From Sphingobacteriales bacterium (lineage in GTDB: Bacteria > Bacteroidota > Bacteroidia > Chitinophagales > Chitinophagaceae), in NCBI GenBank assembly GCA_024642285.1, contig JAHEBJ010000012.1, forward strand, positions 1-56,182: a stretch of DNA of 56,182 bases. The letters are read 5' to 3'. Position numbers and translations under genes: made by a program. The notes beneath the pieces were generated by a model that saw only the letters and a program-made list of their open reading frames with translations, was not told the origin of the DNA and did not search any database. Position 1 is the stretch's first letter. Every line of letters begins with the position of its first letter. This document shows, piece by piece, positions 16,994-24,572 of this stretch.

Positions 16994-17899
16994 TCACAGG
17001 GTTATAACATGTGGTCTGCCGTTAATATATAAGATAGCAAGGTTATCGCAACGTCCATCTCCATAATCAAGTAAAGCGGTCCTGCCGTTCCTCTGAAGTC
17101 TTACAGTTCCCTGTACTATCCACCTGCAGGTAAATTTCTTTATCAGCGGGTCAACAATTTGAGAAGCCCAGGTTTGTCCCACTGAGTTTGAACCTGTCGC
17201 ACTTCCGGTTATTTTGTATATATCATCAAGTGGAAAACGAGGTGTTCCGTTGCCAGCGATTTGCAATACATTTTTAACGCTATTCCACTGCTTCCATTTA
17301 TTGTTATTAGTGTTTGTGATCTTACCATTGATAACCACATTCTTCCAACCTTGCATATTGCTGGTGCTGGTGTTTTCAGTGATATGAGTTCCTTGAATAT
17401 GGAAGCTATCAACATGATAGCCAATAAAAGTTGTTGAAACTTTAGCGCCTGGCACCATCATTGGGTTGGTATAAATAGAAACGATCTTACCTTTTCTTAA
17501 TTTGCCATCACGGCCTAAACAACCTGTTCCAAAATCAATAGTGACAGTTTTTGGAAAAACATTAGGAATGTTTGGGACAACAGTAATGGTAAAACAACGG
17601 TTGGTATTGGTGTTGGTTGTACTTCCCAGATCAAAAAGGCCAGAAACATTGGCTGTAACGCCAAGGTCTTCGCCTACCTGGTCAGCATTCATACTTGCAG
17701 TAATATTAAACACGTCGTCAAATTGTGCTTCGATTTCAGCATCCTGGGTGGCTGTTTCCTGGGTAGCGGCCAGTTCTAAAGGGTCTTCTTCGGGAGTAGT
17801 GGTTACCAAACTGTTTTCTTTTTGGCAACTTGTAAATAAAAGCGTTCCCAGAAAACTAAAGGCCAAAAGCCAGGCACTTAGGTTAATTGTCTTTTTCAT
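16994..17899 (-). CDS. Secreted lipoprotein of unknown function, paralog 2
   Basis: 301 residues. The signal MKKTINLSAWLLAFSFLG... ends in the lipobox LFTSC, with Cys26 as acceptor. It matches the gene at 15286-16122 along its length: VFPKTVTIDFGTGCLGRDGK, RKGKI, GYHVDSFHIQGT, NGKI, LDDIYKITG and, at the end, LLDYGDGRCDNLAILYINGR. The DFGxGxC / DYGDGxC pair is again present twice. The mature N-terminus is acidic. Function is unknown; surface or periplasmic location is inferred from the signal. The same 13-nt motif lies upstream (17939-17951). Gene duplication is the most likely origin of the pair. Confidence 0.82.
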   Translation of the reverse strand: MKKTINLSAWLLAFSFLGTLLFTSCQKENSLVTTTPEEDPLELAATQETATQDAEIEAQFDDVFNITASMNADQVGEDLGVTANVSGLFDLGSTTNTNTNRCFTITVVPNIPNVFPKTVTIDFGTGCLGRDGKLRKGKIVSIYTNPMMVPGAKVSTTFIGYHVDSFHIQGTHITENTSTSNMQGWKNVVINGKITNTNNNKWKQWNSVKNVLQIAGNGTPRFPLDDIYKITGSATGSNSVGQTWASQIVDPLIKKFTCRWIVQGTVRLQRNGRTALLDYGDGRCDNLAILYINGRPHVITL

Positions 17900-17938
17900 A
17901 ATAATAAATTTTTAAATAAAGGTGAATAAAACGAACGG

Positions 17939-17951
17939 AGGTAAGACTGGT
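17939..17951 (-). promoter_or_regulatory. Upstream motif shared by the two secreted paralogs (copy 2)
   Basis: AGGTAAGACTGGT, 40-52 nt before the start at 17899; 12 of 13 bases equal the copy at 16141-16153 although the surrounding leader sequence differs. Confidence 0.4.
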
Positions 17952-18021
17952 GTTTATTGTGATAGTTTAAAGAATCGTTAAATTAATTTTAGGCATTTTT
18001 GTACAATAAAAAAGAAAATTG

Positions 18022-18783
18022 ATGATTGATACGCATTGCCATTTGTACCTGGACGAATTTAAAGTTGATATAATGGAAATTATAGAAAGGGCAAATGAAG
18101 CCGGAGTTTCAAAATTTTATTTGCCGGCAATTGATAGTGCAGAAATTGAAAATATGTTCCTGCTCGAAGAAAAATACCCCAAACAATGTTTCGCTATGAT
18201 GGGTTTGCATCCTTGTTCGGTTAAGGAGAACTATCTGGATGAATTGACAATAGTATCCGATTGGCTCAGTAAAAGAAAATTTGCTGCTGTGGGTGAAATC
18301 GGACTGGATTTTTATTGGGACAAAACATTCATTGATCAGCAGTATCATGTTTTTAGAAAACAAATTGAGCTGTCGCTGGAATTTGATTTACCAATTGTTA
18401 TTCATACCCGGAATGCCATGCAAGAAACTATTGACGTTGTGAAGGAATATGTGCCTAAAGGAGTAAGGGGTATATTTCATTGTTTTGGCGGATCTGTTGA
18501 TAATGCGAAAGAAATAATTGAGGCAGGGTTTTATCTTGGTATTGGTGGAGTACTAACCTATAAGAATGCAGGTTTGGCCGAAGTATTGAAAGCAGTTGAT
18601 TTAAGGTATTTGGTTTTAGAAACTGATGCACCTTATTTAACACCTGTTCCTTTCAGAGGAAAACGAAACGAAAGCAGCTATATAAAATATGTTGCTGAAA
18701 AACTCGCAGAAGTAAAAAATATACAGGTTGACGAAGTGGAAATGATAACAACTGCTAATGCTGAAAAAATATTCGGCTTATAA
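18022..18783 (+). CDS. tatD: TatD family metal-dependent hydrolase (DNase)
   Basis: 253 residues from the ATG at 18022 (an in-frame TTG one codon earlier is less likely). A TIM-barrel amidohydrolase fold with the TatD metal ligands: IDTHCHLYLDEF (HxH at the start), AVGEIGLDFYW (Glu), IVIHTRNA (His), GIFHCFGG (His) and LETDAPYLTP (Asp). Family members act as 3'-5' exonucleases on DNA or RNA, or as D-aminoacyl hydrolases. It is cytoplasmic. It lies just upstream of the tRNA-Ser gene on the same strand, 35 nt apart, so the tRNA could be partly read from the tatD transcript. Confidence 0.93.
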   Translation: MIDTHCHLYLDEFKVDIMEIIERANEAGVSKFYLPAIDSAEIENMFLLEEKYPKQCFAMMGLHPCSVKENYLDELTIVSDWLSKRKFAAVGEIGLDFYWDKTFIDQQYHVFRKQIELSLEFDLPIVIHTRNAMQETIDVVKEYVPKGVRGIFHCFGGSVDNAKEIIEAGFYLGIGGVLTYKNAGLAEVLKAVDLRYLVLETDAPYLTPVPFRGKRNESSYIKYVAEKLAEVKNIQVDEVEMITTANAEKIFGL

Positions 18784-18818
18784 AAGTTGAAACTGTATTT
18801 TTGCCAGCTGACAAAAAT

Positions 18819-18905
18819 GGAGACTTGTCCGAGTGGCTTAAGGAGCACGCTTGGAAAGCGTGTATAGGGGAAACTCTATCATGAGTTCGAATCTCATAGT
18901 CTCCG
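18819..18905 (+). tRNA. tRNA-Ser (anticodon GGA)
   Basis: 87-nt class II tRNA. The acceptor stem is GGAGACT (18819-18825) with AGTCTCC (18898-18904) and G as discriminator. The anticodon loop TTGGAAA sits on the stem CACGC/GCGTG, giving anticodon GGA, which reads UCU and UCC serine codons. A long variable arm and a TTCGAAT T-loop are clear. CCA is not encoded. A strong terminator follows 6 nt later. Confidence 0.96.
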
Positions 18906-18910
18906 CTTTA

Positions 18911-18941
18911 ACCGCCGTAGCTAAAGCTTCGGCGGTTTTTT
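18911..18941 (+). terminator. Terminator of the tRNA-Ser gene
   Basis: Stem ACCGCCG (18911-18917) with CGGCGGT (18930-18936), followed by a run of six T. The T-run overlaps the murF stop codon on the opposite strand. Confidence 0.85.
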
Positions 18942-20238
18942 ATTCCATAATCCGTTCCATTTTAGTGCTTCTTGATCCTTTGACTAAGAATTGCGAGTTG
19001 CTGAATTGTTGGTTGACAAACCAATCCCTTGCCAACTCCGAGTTTTCAAAATAAATAAATTCATTTGCCAGATTTTTGAACTCATTGCCTACCAGAACAA
19101 CATTTTTCCACTTATACTTTTTTATCAGATTGACTAATACCTGGTGTTCCTGAAACGTGTCGTCTCCTAATTCTTTCATACTGCCAAGCAATAGCACTTT
19201 ATCATCACCATCCATTTTTGAAAAATTCTCTACCGCAGCTTTCATGCTCGTTGGGTTGGCATTGTAGGCATCCAGAATAATTTTATTTCCGTTTTTTTCT
19301 ATCAACTGTGATCGGGCGTTTGACGGTTGATAATTCTCCAGAGCCGATTTTATCTTTTTTTCAGAGACGTCAAAATACTTTCCAATTGACACTGCCAGTA
19401 AAATATTGGGTAAATTATATTCACCAACCAGATTGGTTTTAATTGAACCTAACAGGTCCGAATCATGAATCGATATTTCCAGCAAACCTGAATTGTTTTT
19501 CACTGATCCATTTATATCAGCATTGCCTGTTCCATATTTAATCACATTGTTTATACCGGAACTCATGGTTTGTAAATAGTTGTAATCCCACATCACAAAG
19601 GCGGTGCCATTGTGTTCTTTTATATAATCAAACAGTTCTCCTTTTCCTTTTCTTATTCCTTCTTCACTTCCAAAGCCTTCCAAATGTGCCTTACCACAAT
19701 TTGTTATTACGCCATGAGTGGGTCTTGTATAAACACAGTACTCCTCAATTTCTTTTTGATGATTGGCGCCCATTTCTATAATTGCAACTTCAACATCTGC
19801 TTTAATTTTAAGTATCGTTATCGGAATACCAATATGGTTGTTAAGATTGCCTTCGGTAGTGTAAGTCTTGTAACTCTCTGACAATACAGCATGCACAAGT
19901 TCTTTGGAAGTTGTTTTACCATTGCTTCCGGTTATAGCAATGAATGGAATTGCTTTTCCTGAAGCTGATTCGTTCAATAAGTTACGATGATGTAATGCCA
20001 AATCCTGTAATGTTTTTAAAACATCATCTACTTTAATAATCCGGTTATCTTCCGATTCGGGAAGTTCATCAACGACAGAATATGCAGCACCATTATTGAT
20101 CGCTTCAACTGCAAAATCGTTTGCATTAAAATTTGGGCCCTTCAATGCGAAAAATATATCACCAGGCTTTAGTTTCCTGCTATCAATTTGTACAGACGGA
20201 TGTTTTAAATAAAGATTATATAGTTCGGCAATTTGCAT
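18940..20238 (-). CDS. murF: UDP-N-acetylmuramoyl-tripeptide--D-alanyl-D-alanine ligase
   Basis: 432 residues. It adds D-Ala-D-Ala to the UDP-MurNAc-tripeptide, the last cytoplasmic step of peptidoglycan precursor synthesis. An N-terminal UDP-binding domain (SRKLKPGDIFFALKGPNFNA) precedes the ATPase domain with AITGSNGKTTSKEL (P-loop), IIEMGANHQKEIEEY and the GVITNCGKAHLEGFG motif; the C-terminal domain has ILDAYNANPTSMKAA. Downstream of gldJ in the same direction but separated by a terminator; the gldJ-murF order is known from other Bacteroidota. TAATTTTG lies 4 nt before the ATG, predicting a leaderless mRNA. Confidence 0.96.
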   Translation of the reverse strand: MQIAELYNLYLKHPSVQIDSRKLKPGDIFFALKGPNFNANDFAVEAINNGAAYSVVDELPESEDNRIIKVDDVLKTLQDLALHHRNLLNESASGKAIPFIAITGSNGKTTSKELVHAVLSESYKTYTTEGNLNNHIGIPITILKIKADVEVAIIEMGANHQKEIEEYCVYTRPTHGVITNCGKAHLEGFGSEEGIRKGKGELFDYIKEHNGTAFVMWDYNYLQTMSSGINNVIKYGTGNADINGSVKNNSGLLEISIHDSDLLGSIKTNLVGEYNLPNILLAVSIGKYFDVSEKKIKSALENYQPSNARSQLIEKNGNKIILDAYNANPTSMKAAVENFSKMDGDDKVLLLGSMKELGDDTFQEHQVLVNLIKKYKWKNVVLVGNEFKNLANEFIYFENSELARDWFVNQQFSNSQFLVKGSRSTKMERIME

Positions 20239-20242
20239 GCCC

Positions 20243-20250
20243 CAAAATTA
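20243..20250 (-). promoter_or_regulatory. -7 box 4 nt before murF start (leaderless candidate)
   Basis: TAATTTTG on the minus strand, four bases (GGGC) before the ATG at 20238. Confidence 0.5.
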
Positions 20251-20277
20251 ATAGAGAACTTCTAATAAATAAGCACA

Positions 20278-20309
20278 AAAAAACCTTCTGTTTTTACAGA
20301 AGGTTTTTT
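20278..20309 (-). terminator. Terminator of gldJ
   Basis: Stem AAACCTTCTGT / ACAGAAGGTTT around TTTT (20281-20291 and 20296-20306), continued by A and T runs. It separates gldJ from murF. Confidence 0.88.
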
Positions 20310-20326
20310 ATTATCTTTTTAAAATC

Positions 20327-21901
20327 TTATTTCTTTTTCTTACGTGAATTCTGCTTACGTTTTCCAAAAATATTTCCTTCTTTAAATCCTGGTCCTTCAG
20401 GAGGTCCTAAATAAGTTTGGGCGCAACGGAAACCGACTGTACTTGCAGCCATATCTTCCTGCATAAATCTGCGGGTTCCTGGTGACAACCAATAAGGTCT
20501 GTCATTCCAGCTTCCACCTTTAATAACACGAGATTCGTCGCTGATCAAAGATGTAATACCATATCCATAGCTAACTCCACTTGCAGAGTCACCATCAAGA
20601 TAATTGATAACATCATTTTTTTGATAGTTAGCACGGTTTGCTACTTCTTCATCCGAAATATCAACTTTCTTTAAGCGGCCCATACTGTCTCTTTCATATT
20701 CACCACTAGCGTTCTTGTAATATTTCTGAAATTTATTTCCACGGAAATAGTTGAAGTCCTGTCCATCTGTTGGAGTCATTGGCCTGTAAACATCGCCAAC
20801 CCACTCACTCACATTACCACTCATATTGTACAAACCAAATGCGTTTGGATAGAATGATTTGATATTACCAGGAATAGCAGCACGGTCATTCAAACCACCG
20901 GCAATACCCATATTATCACCGCTGCCACGTTTAAAGTTTGCTAAGAATTTACCTTGCCATGTACCGCGGCGATTGTCACGCAGGCCATTTGGATTATTTG
21001 TCCATGAATATATCTGCTGACTTGAAAATAATTCTTCGCCGCTTTTCTTTTCACTTTTACGTGGATTTGGGTTTTGGGCCAGCATACCATAAGCCGCATA
21101 TTCCCACTCGGCTTCAGTTGGTAAACGATACCCCATATTTAAAATACCGTCTTCCATACGTACAGTTGAACGGGGTTTGCCATTAACATCCTTCAACGCT
21201 GATTTCTTAGGTTTGTTTCTTCCCTGAATCATGTCGGCTGCCATCAGGTATGTTTCTGTATTGAAAGATCCATCGGCACCACCACCTTTCATTTCTCTTT
21301 TAATAGCGTCTTTCTTTAAATATCCCTTACTCTGCAGGTTTAATTCGTTAACCCTATCAGTCCTCCAGATACAAAAATCATGAGCCTGGCGCCATGTTAC
21401 GCCTACTACAGGATAATAATTGTAAGAAGGAAAGCGGAAATAATATTCTACGTAGGGTTCATTATAGGCCAATTCCTCACGCCAAACCAGCGTATCAGGA
21501 AGCGCCTTATTTAAAATATTTGTATCACCAGAGAAAGTATTCTCAAGCCAATACAAATATTCACGATAATGAACATTGGCTACTTCGGTTTCATCGATAA
21601 AAAACGAAGGCACGGTAATACGGCGTGGAATATTATTCCAGTCACCCATTACATCTTCGTCTTTTGCTCCCATTACAAATGAACCACCTTGTACAAATAC
21701 AAGACCTGGCCCGGCTTTGGGGTATTTTACTTTGGCAACATGAAAGTTACCCATGTTCTTATCATCATAGTTCCAGCCGGTAGCTGATGACTTGCTTTGT
21801 TTTTTACCGAAAATCCCGCCTTTTTTACATGCACTCAAGGAAAGTGCAGCAATTACCAGGATCATCAAACTTTTACCGGAAAATAGTCTAGTCATGTTCA
21901 T
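20327..21901 (-). CDS. gldJ: Gliding motility / T9SS lipoprotein GldJ (sulfatase-modifying-factor fold)
   Basis: 524 residues with a lipoprotein signal (lipobox LSAC near residue 25). The body is an FGE/SUMF1-like domain: FVQGGSFVMGAKDEDVMGDW, VPSFFIDETEVANVHYREYL, YPVVGVTWRQAHDFCIWRTD, YRLPTEAEWEYAAYG, NMSGNVSEWVGDVY, VIKGGSWNDRPYWLSPGTRR and VGFRCAQ. GldJ and GldK are homologous lipoproteins of the T9SS/gliding apparatus. I prefer GldJ because of the length, the DVMGDWNN phrase, and the location next to murF and porV, as recalled for flavobacteria; gldL, gldM and gldN, which accompany gldK, are absent. It would sit at the outer membrane facing the periplasm. Confidence 0.75.
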   Translation of the reverse strand: MNMTRLFSGKSLMILVIAALSLSACKKGGIFGKKQSKSSATGWNYDDKNMGNFHVAKVKYPKAGPGLVFVQGGSFVMGAKDEDVMGDWNNIPRRITVPSFFIDETEVANVHYREYLYWLENTFSGDTNILNKALPDTLVWREELAYNEPYVEYYFRFPSYNYYPVVGVTWRQAHDFCIWRTDRVNELNLQSKGYLKKDAIKREMKGGGADGSFNTETYLMAADMIQGRNKPKKSALKDVNGKPRSTVRMEDGILNMGYRLPTEAEWEYAAYGMLAQNPNPRKSEKKSGEELFSSQQIYSWTNNPNGLRDNRRGTWQGKFLANFKRGSGDNMGIAGGLNDRAAIPGNIKSFYPNAFGLYNMSGNVSEWVGDVYRPMTPTDGQDFNYFRGNKFQKYYKNASGEYERDSMGRLKKVDISDEEVANRANYQKNDVINYLDGDSASGVSYGYGITSLISDESRVIKGGSWNDRPYWLSPGTRRFMQEDMAASTVGFRCAQTYLGPPEGPGFKEGNIFGKRKQNSRKKKK

Positions 21902-22828
21902 TCGTTTATGAAATTATTTAACGAAAGGTTTTCTTTATTATTGTATATGAGGTTGTATAGGGTGCGAATATAAAGACTTTAGGTGAATTTGGATTATTTC
22001 GCAAGCTTTTTTTAAAGTTAAAATTAAAAACTGCTGGTTGAAGAAAAGCCTAATGTTTTTCGGTTTCGAAAATTCACCCGCTGCCTCATCTTATTTATCA
22101 AATCTAGTGAACTCGCATTGATGCTTTAAATCCGCATTGTTATAAAATTTGTAATCAAAACCTTTAAGACGCAAGAGGAGGGCTAAAAGTAAAACTATCA
22201 ATTTTATTAATTTGCTTTTTCACCCTTAAGCTTTGATTTTTCAAAGTGAGTTTTTCGCTGCAAGCGAGTACCGATAGTCTTTTAGGGTGTTTTTAGAGTA
22301 ATTTCAGTTCCCGTTTTTGCGATTCCTTTTTATCGATATTTTGATACTGAACTATCGTTGGAAATATTCTTTTTATTTTTTTTTGGTTAATATGGGCAAG
22401 AGTTTTAATCTTGCATACAATAAAGAACAAACGATAATTGTTTTTTAATAGAAATTTATACACATTGGTTTTGGAGATATTTGAATAACAGGTTTTCGCC
22501 TTAAATTATTTTTAACGCTAAGCTGGCAGTGTATTTTCAAACACTTAGCAATAATGTGTTGCTCATCCCGTTAATACGGATAAGATTTGCAAAAGACCTT
22601 GTTTTTAAGATTTTTGCACTAAAAAGTAAGAAAATACCCCAGAAAGGGTATTGTTCTGGAAAAAAAAGCGCTTATCTTTGAAATACTTATGAATTTTTAG
22701 ATTTTTTTAACAAGATTTTATAATTTAGTTGTTCATTTCAATAAAACTATTATTTTTACAAACAGAATATAACCTAAAACTTAACGCTTATAGAGGTAAG
22801 TCTACCTAACCAAGACAAATCAAAACGC
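21902..22828. other. 927-bp AT-rich non-coding gap between gldJ and porV
   Basis: Divergent upstream region of two T9SS genes. Every frame is broken by stops and nothing resembles porU, which occupies this place in some relatives. It contains a convincing porV promoter near its right end (22650-22680) and a possible minus-strand -7 box (TAGATTTG, 22099-22106). Short imperfect inverted repeats occur around 22214-22286, but no recognised structured RNA. Confidence 0.6.
22650..22680 (+). promoter_or_regulatory. Promoter of porV (ATTG-N19-TATCTTTG)
   Basis: ATTG at 22650-22653 and TATCTTTG at 22673-22680 with a 19-nt spacer fit the Bacteroidota consensus. The implied 5' leader is about 140 nt long. 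Confidence 0.6.
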
Positions 22829-23989
22829 ATGAAAAAAGTAACTTTGAAACTAACTGCCTTAGTTATGTTGCTGGGAGGAACAATAACTGTATCTTATGCC
22901 CAGAACAAAATAAACGTTGTAACATCTGCTGTTCCGTTCCTACGTATTTCACCTGACGCCCGTAGCGGCGGTATGGGAGACGTTGGTATTGCTACTGCAG
23001 GGGACGCAAACGCCGCTTTTGCTAACATAGCCAGAACTCCTTTTAATTCAAATAAAGCTGGAATAGCGGTTAACTACACACCGTGGTTGAGAGATTTATC
23101 GGTTAATGATGTATTCCTTGCTTCTTTAGCTGGATTTTACAATATTGACGATCAGCAAGCTATATCAGCTTCTTTACGTTATTTCAAGTTAGGTAGCATT
23201 CAGTTTACCGATGCATTGGGTAACGATTTGCAAACTTACAATCCTAGAGAAATGGCCGTTGATGTGGGCTACTCAAGGAAATTAAGCAGTAAGAACAGCT
23301 TAGGTATCGCTGTCAGATACATTAATTCTAATTTGGCCAGCGGTAATTTTGGCGGCCAGAATTATAAAGCCGGATCTTCAGTTGCCGGTGATTTACATTT
23401 TTATCACCATGGTGCCAATGAGAATGGCCAGGGTTTAAACTGGGGTATTACATTGAGTAATTTGGGATCGAAGATTTCTTACTCAAGCGATGCTACTCAA
23501 AAAGACTATATACCTGCTAACTTAGGTATTGGACTTGCTTACACAAAAGTATTTGATGAAGCGAACAAAATTACTTTCGCTTTAGACTTTAATAAATTAT
23601 TAGTTCCAACTCCACCTGTTTTAACAGGAGCGAATCCTTCAGCTGATTCAGCTGCATTGGTAGAATATCGTGACCTTGGTGTTGCCAGCAGTTGGATTAA
23701 ATCTTTTGGTGGTGATGGTTCTGACGGAATCAGTGAGGAAATTCAGGAAGTTAATATTGCTGCTGGAGCTGAGTATTGGTATAACAACCAGTTCGGTTTC
23801 AGAGCTGGATACTTCTACGAAAATCCAAACAAAGGAAACAGAAAATATTTTACTGTAGGAGCAAGTGTTAAGTACAGCGTAGCTACTTTAAACTTCTCTT
23901 ATGTATTTCCAACAGGAAGCGGTATAAGCCGTATTCCATTATCTAATACTTATCGTTTTGGTTTAGTGTTTGATTTTGCTGGTAAATAA
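22829..23989 (+). CDS. porV: Type IX secretion outer membrane channel protein PorV
   Basis: 386 residues with a signal peptide (MKKVTLKLTALVMLLGGTITVSYAQ). The FadL-like beta-barrel carries the PorV signature near the N-terminus: VPFLRISPDARSGGMGDVGI, then AGDANAAFANIART. Alternating beta-strand pattern continues to the C-terminal GLVFDFAGK. PorV takes cargo from the T9SS translocon and hands it to the surface attachment complex with PorU. The gene has its own promoter and terminator and is divergent from gldJ. PorU is not adjacent. Length matches the family. Confidence 0.93.
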   Translation: MKKVTLKLTALVMLLGGTITVSYAQNKINVVTSAVPFLRISPDARSGGMGDVGIATAGDANAAFANIARTPFNSNKAGIAVNYTPWLRDLSVNDVFLASLAGFYNIDDQQAISASLRYFKLGSIQFTDALGNDLQTYNPREMAVDVGYSRKLSSKNSLGIAVRYINSNLASGNFGGQNYKAGSSVAGDLHFYHHGANENGQGLNWGITLSNLGSKISYSSDATQKDYIPANLGIGLAYTKVFDEANKITFALDFNKLLVPTPPVLTGANPSADSAALVEYRDLGVASSWIKSFGGDGSDGISEEIQEVNIAAGAEYWYNNQFGFRAGYFYENPNKGNRKYFTVGASVKYSVATLNFSYVFPTGSGISRIPLSNTYRFGLVFDFAGK

Positions 23990-24006
23990 TTAATACTTTT
24001 TCATGT

Positions 24007-24042
24007 AAAAAAAGCGTCAGGCCTCAGGCTTGACGCTTTTTT
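24007..24042 (+). terminator. Terminator of porV
   Basis: Stem AAAAGCGTCAGGCCT / AGGCTTGACGCTTTT (one G-U pair) between an A-run and six T, just after the porV stop. Confidence 0.88.
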
Positions 24043-24092
24043 GTTTTTAATATCATTCAAAAAAGACGGATATTTACCGAATAATATAGAAA

Positions 24093-24572
24093 ATGGCGTA
24101 TAGAATTGGTTCGGGTATTGATTATCATCGGTTGATAGAGGGAAGGGATTTGTGGATTGGAGGGGTTAAAATTCCTCATTCAAAAGGCGCTTTAGGACAT
24201 AGTGATGCAGATGTTTTACTGCATGCCATTTGCGATGCATTGTTAGGTGCTTTGGCTTTAGGCGACATAGGATTTCATTTTCCGGATACCGATAAAACAT
24301 TTAAGGATATAGATAGTAAGATACTTTTAAAAAAATGCGTTGAACTGATTCATGCGCAAGGCTACAAGGTAGTTAACATAGACAGCACACTTTGTCTTCA
24401 ATCTCCCAAAATAAAAAACTATGTTCAGCAAATGCAGCAGATCATTTCATCGATTGCTCATATAAGCGTAAATGATGTGTCGGTAAAAGCAACTACTACA
24501 GAGGAGTTGGGTTTTGTAGGAAGGGAGGAGGGGTTGAAAGCTTATGCAACCGTATTACTTGAAAAAAAATAA
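24093..24572 (+). CDS. ispF: 2-C-methyl-D-erythritol 2,4-cyclodiphosphate synthase
   Basis: 159 residues, normal length. It forms the cyclic diphosphate in the non-mevalonate isoprenoid pathway. Metal ligands are in GSGIDYHRLIEGR (DxH) and the pocket motifs HSDADVLLHAICDALLGA, DIGFHFPDTD and KATTTEELGFVGREEG are complete. The end overlaps the start of the next gene, a T9SS cargo, by 29 nt if that gene uses its ATG at 24544. The overlap suggests cotranscription, though the products have no known link. Confidence 0.95.
   Translation: MAYRIGSGIDYHRLIEGRDLWIGGVKIPHSKGALGHSDADVLLHAICDALLGALALGDIGFHFPDTDKTFKDIDSKILLKKCVELIHAQGYKVVNIDSTLCLQSPKIKNYVQQMQQIISSIAHISVNDVSVKATTTEELGFVGREEGLKAYATVLLEKK

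Noticed and set aside
20327-21901. Annotation as GldK
   Set aside because: GldK and GldJ share the sulfatase-modifying-factor fold. The absence of gldL, gldM and gldN, the length of 524 residues and the murF/porV context favour GldJ, though a sequence comparison would be needed to be certain.
22190-22310. Possible structured RNA in the gldJ-porV gap (CACCCT ... AGGGTG pairing)
   Set aside because: Pairing is short and interrupted, and I see none of the conserved cores of SRP RNA, RNase P RNA, tmRNA or known riboswitches.
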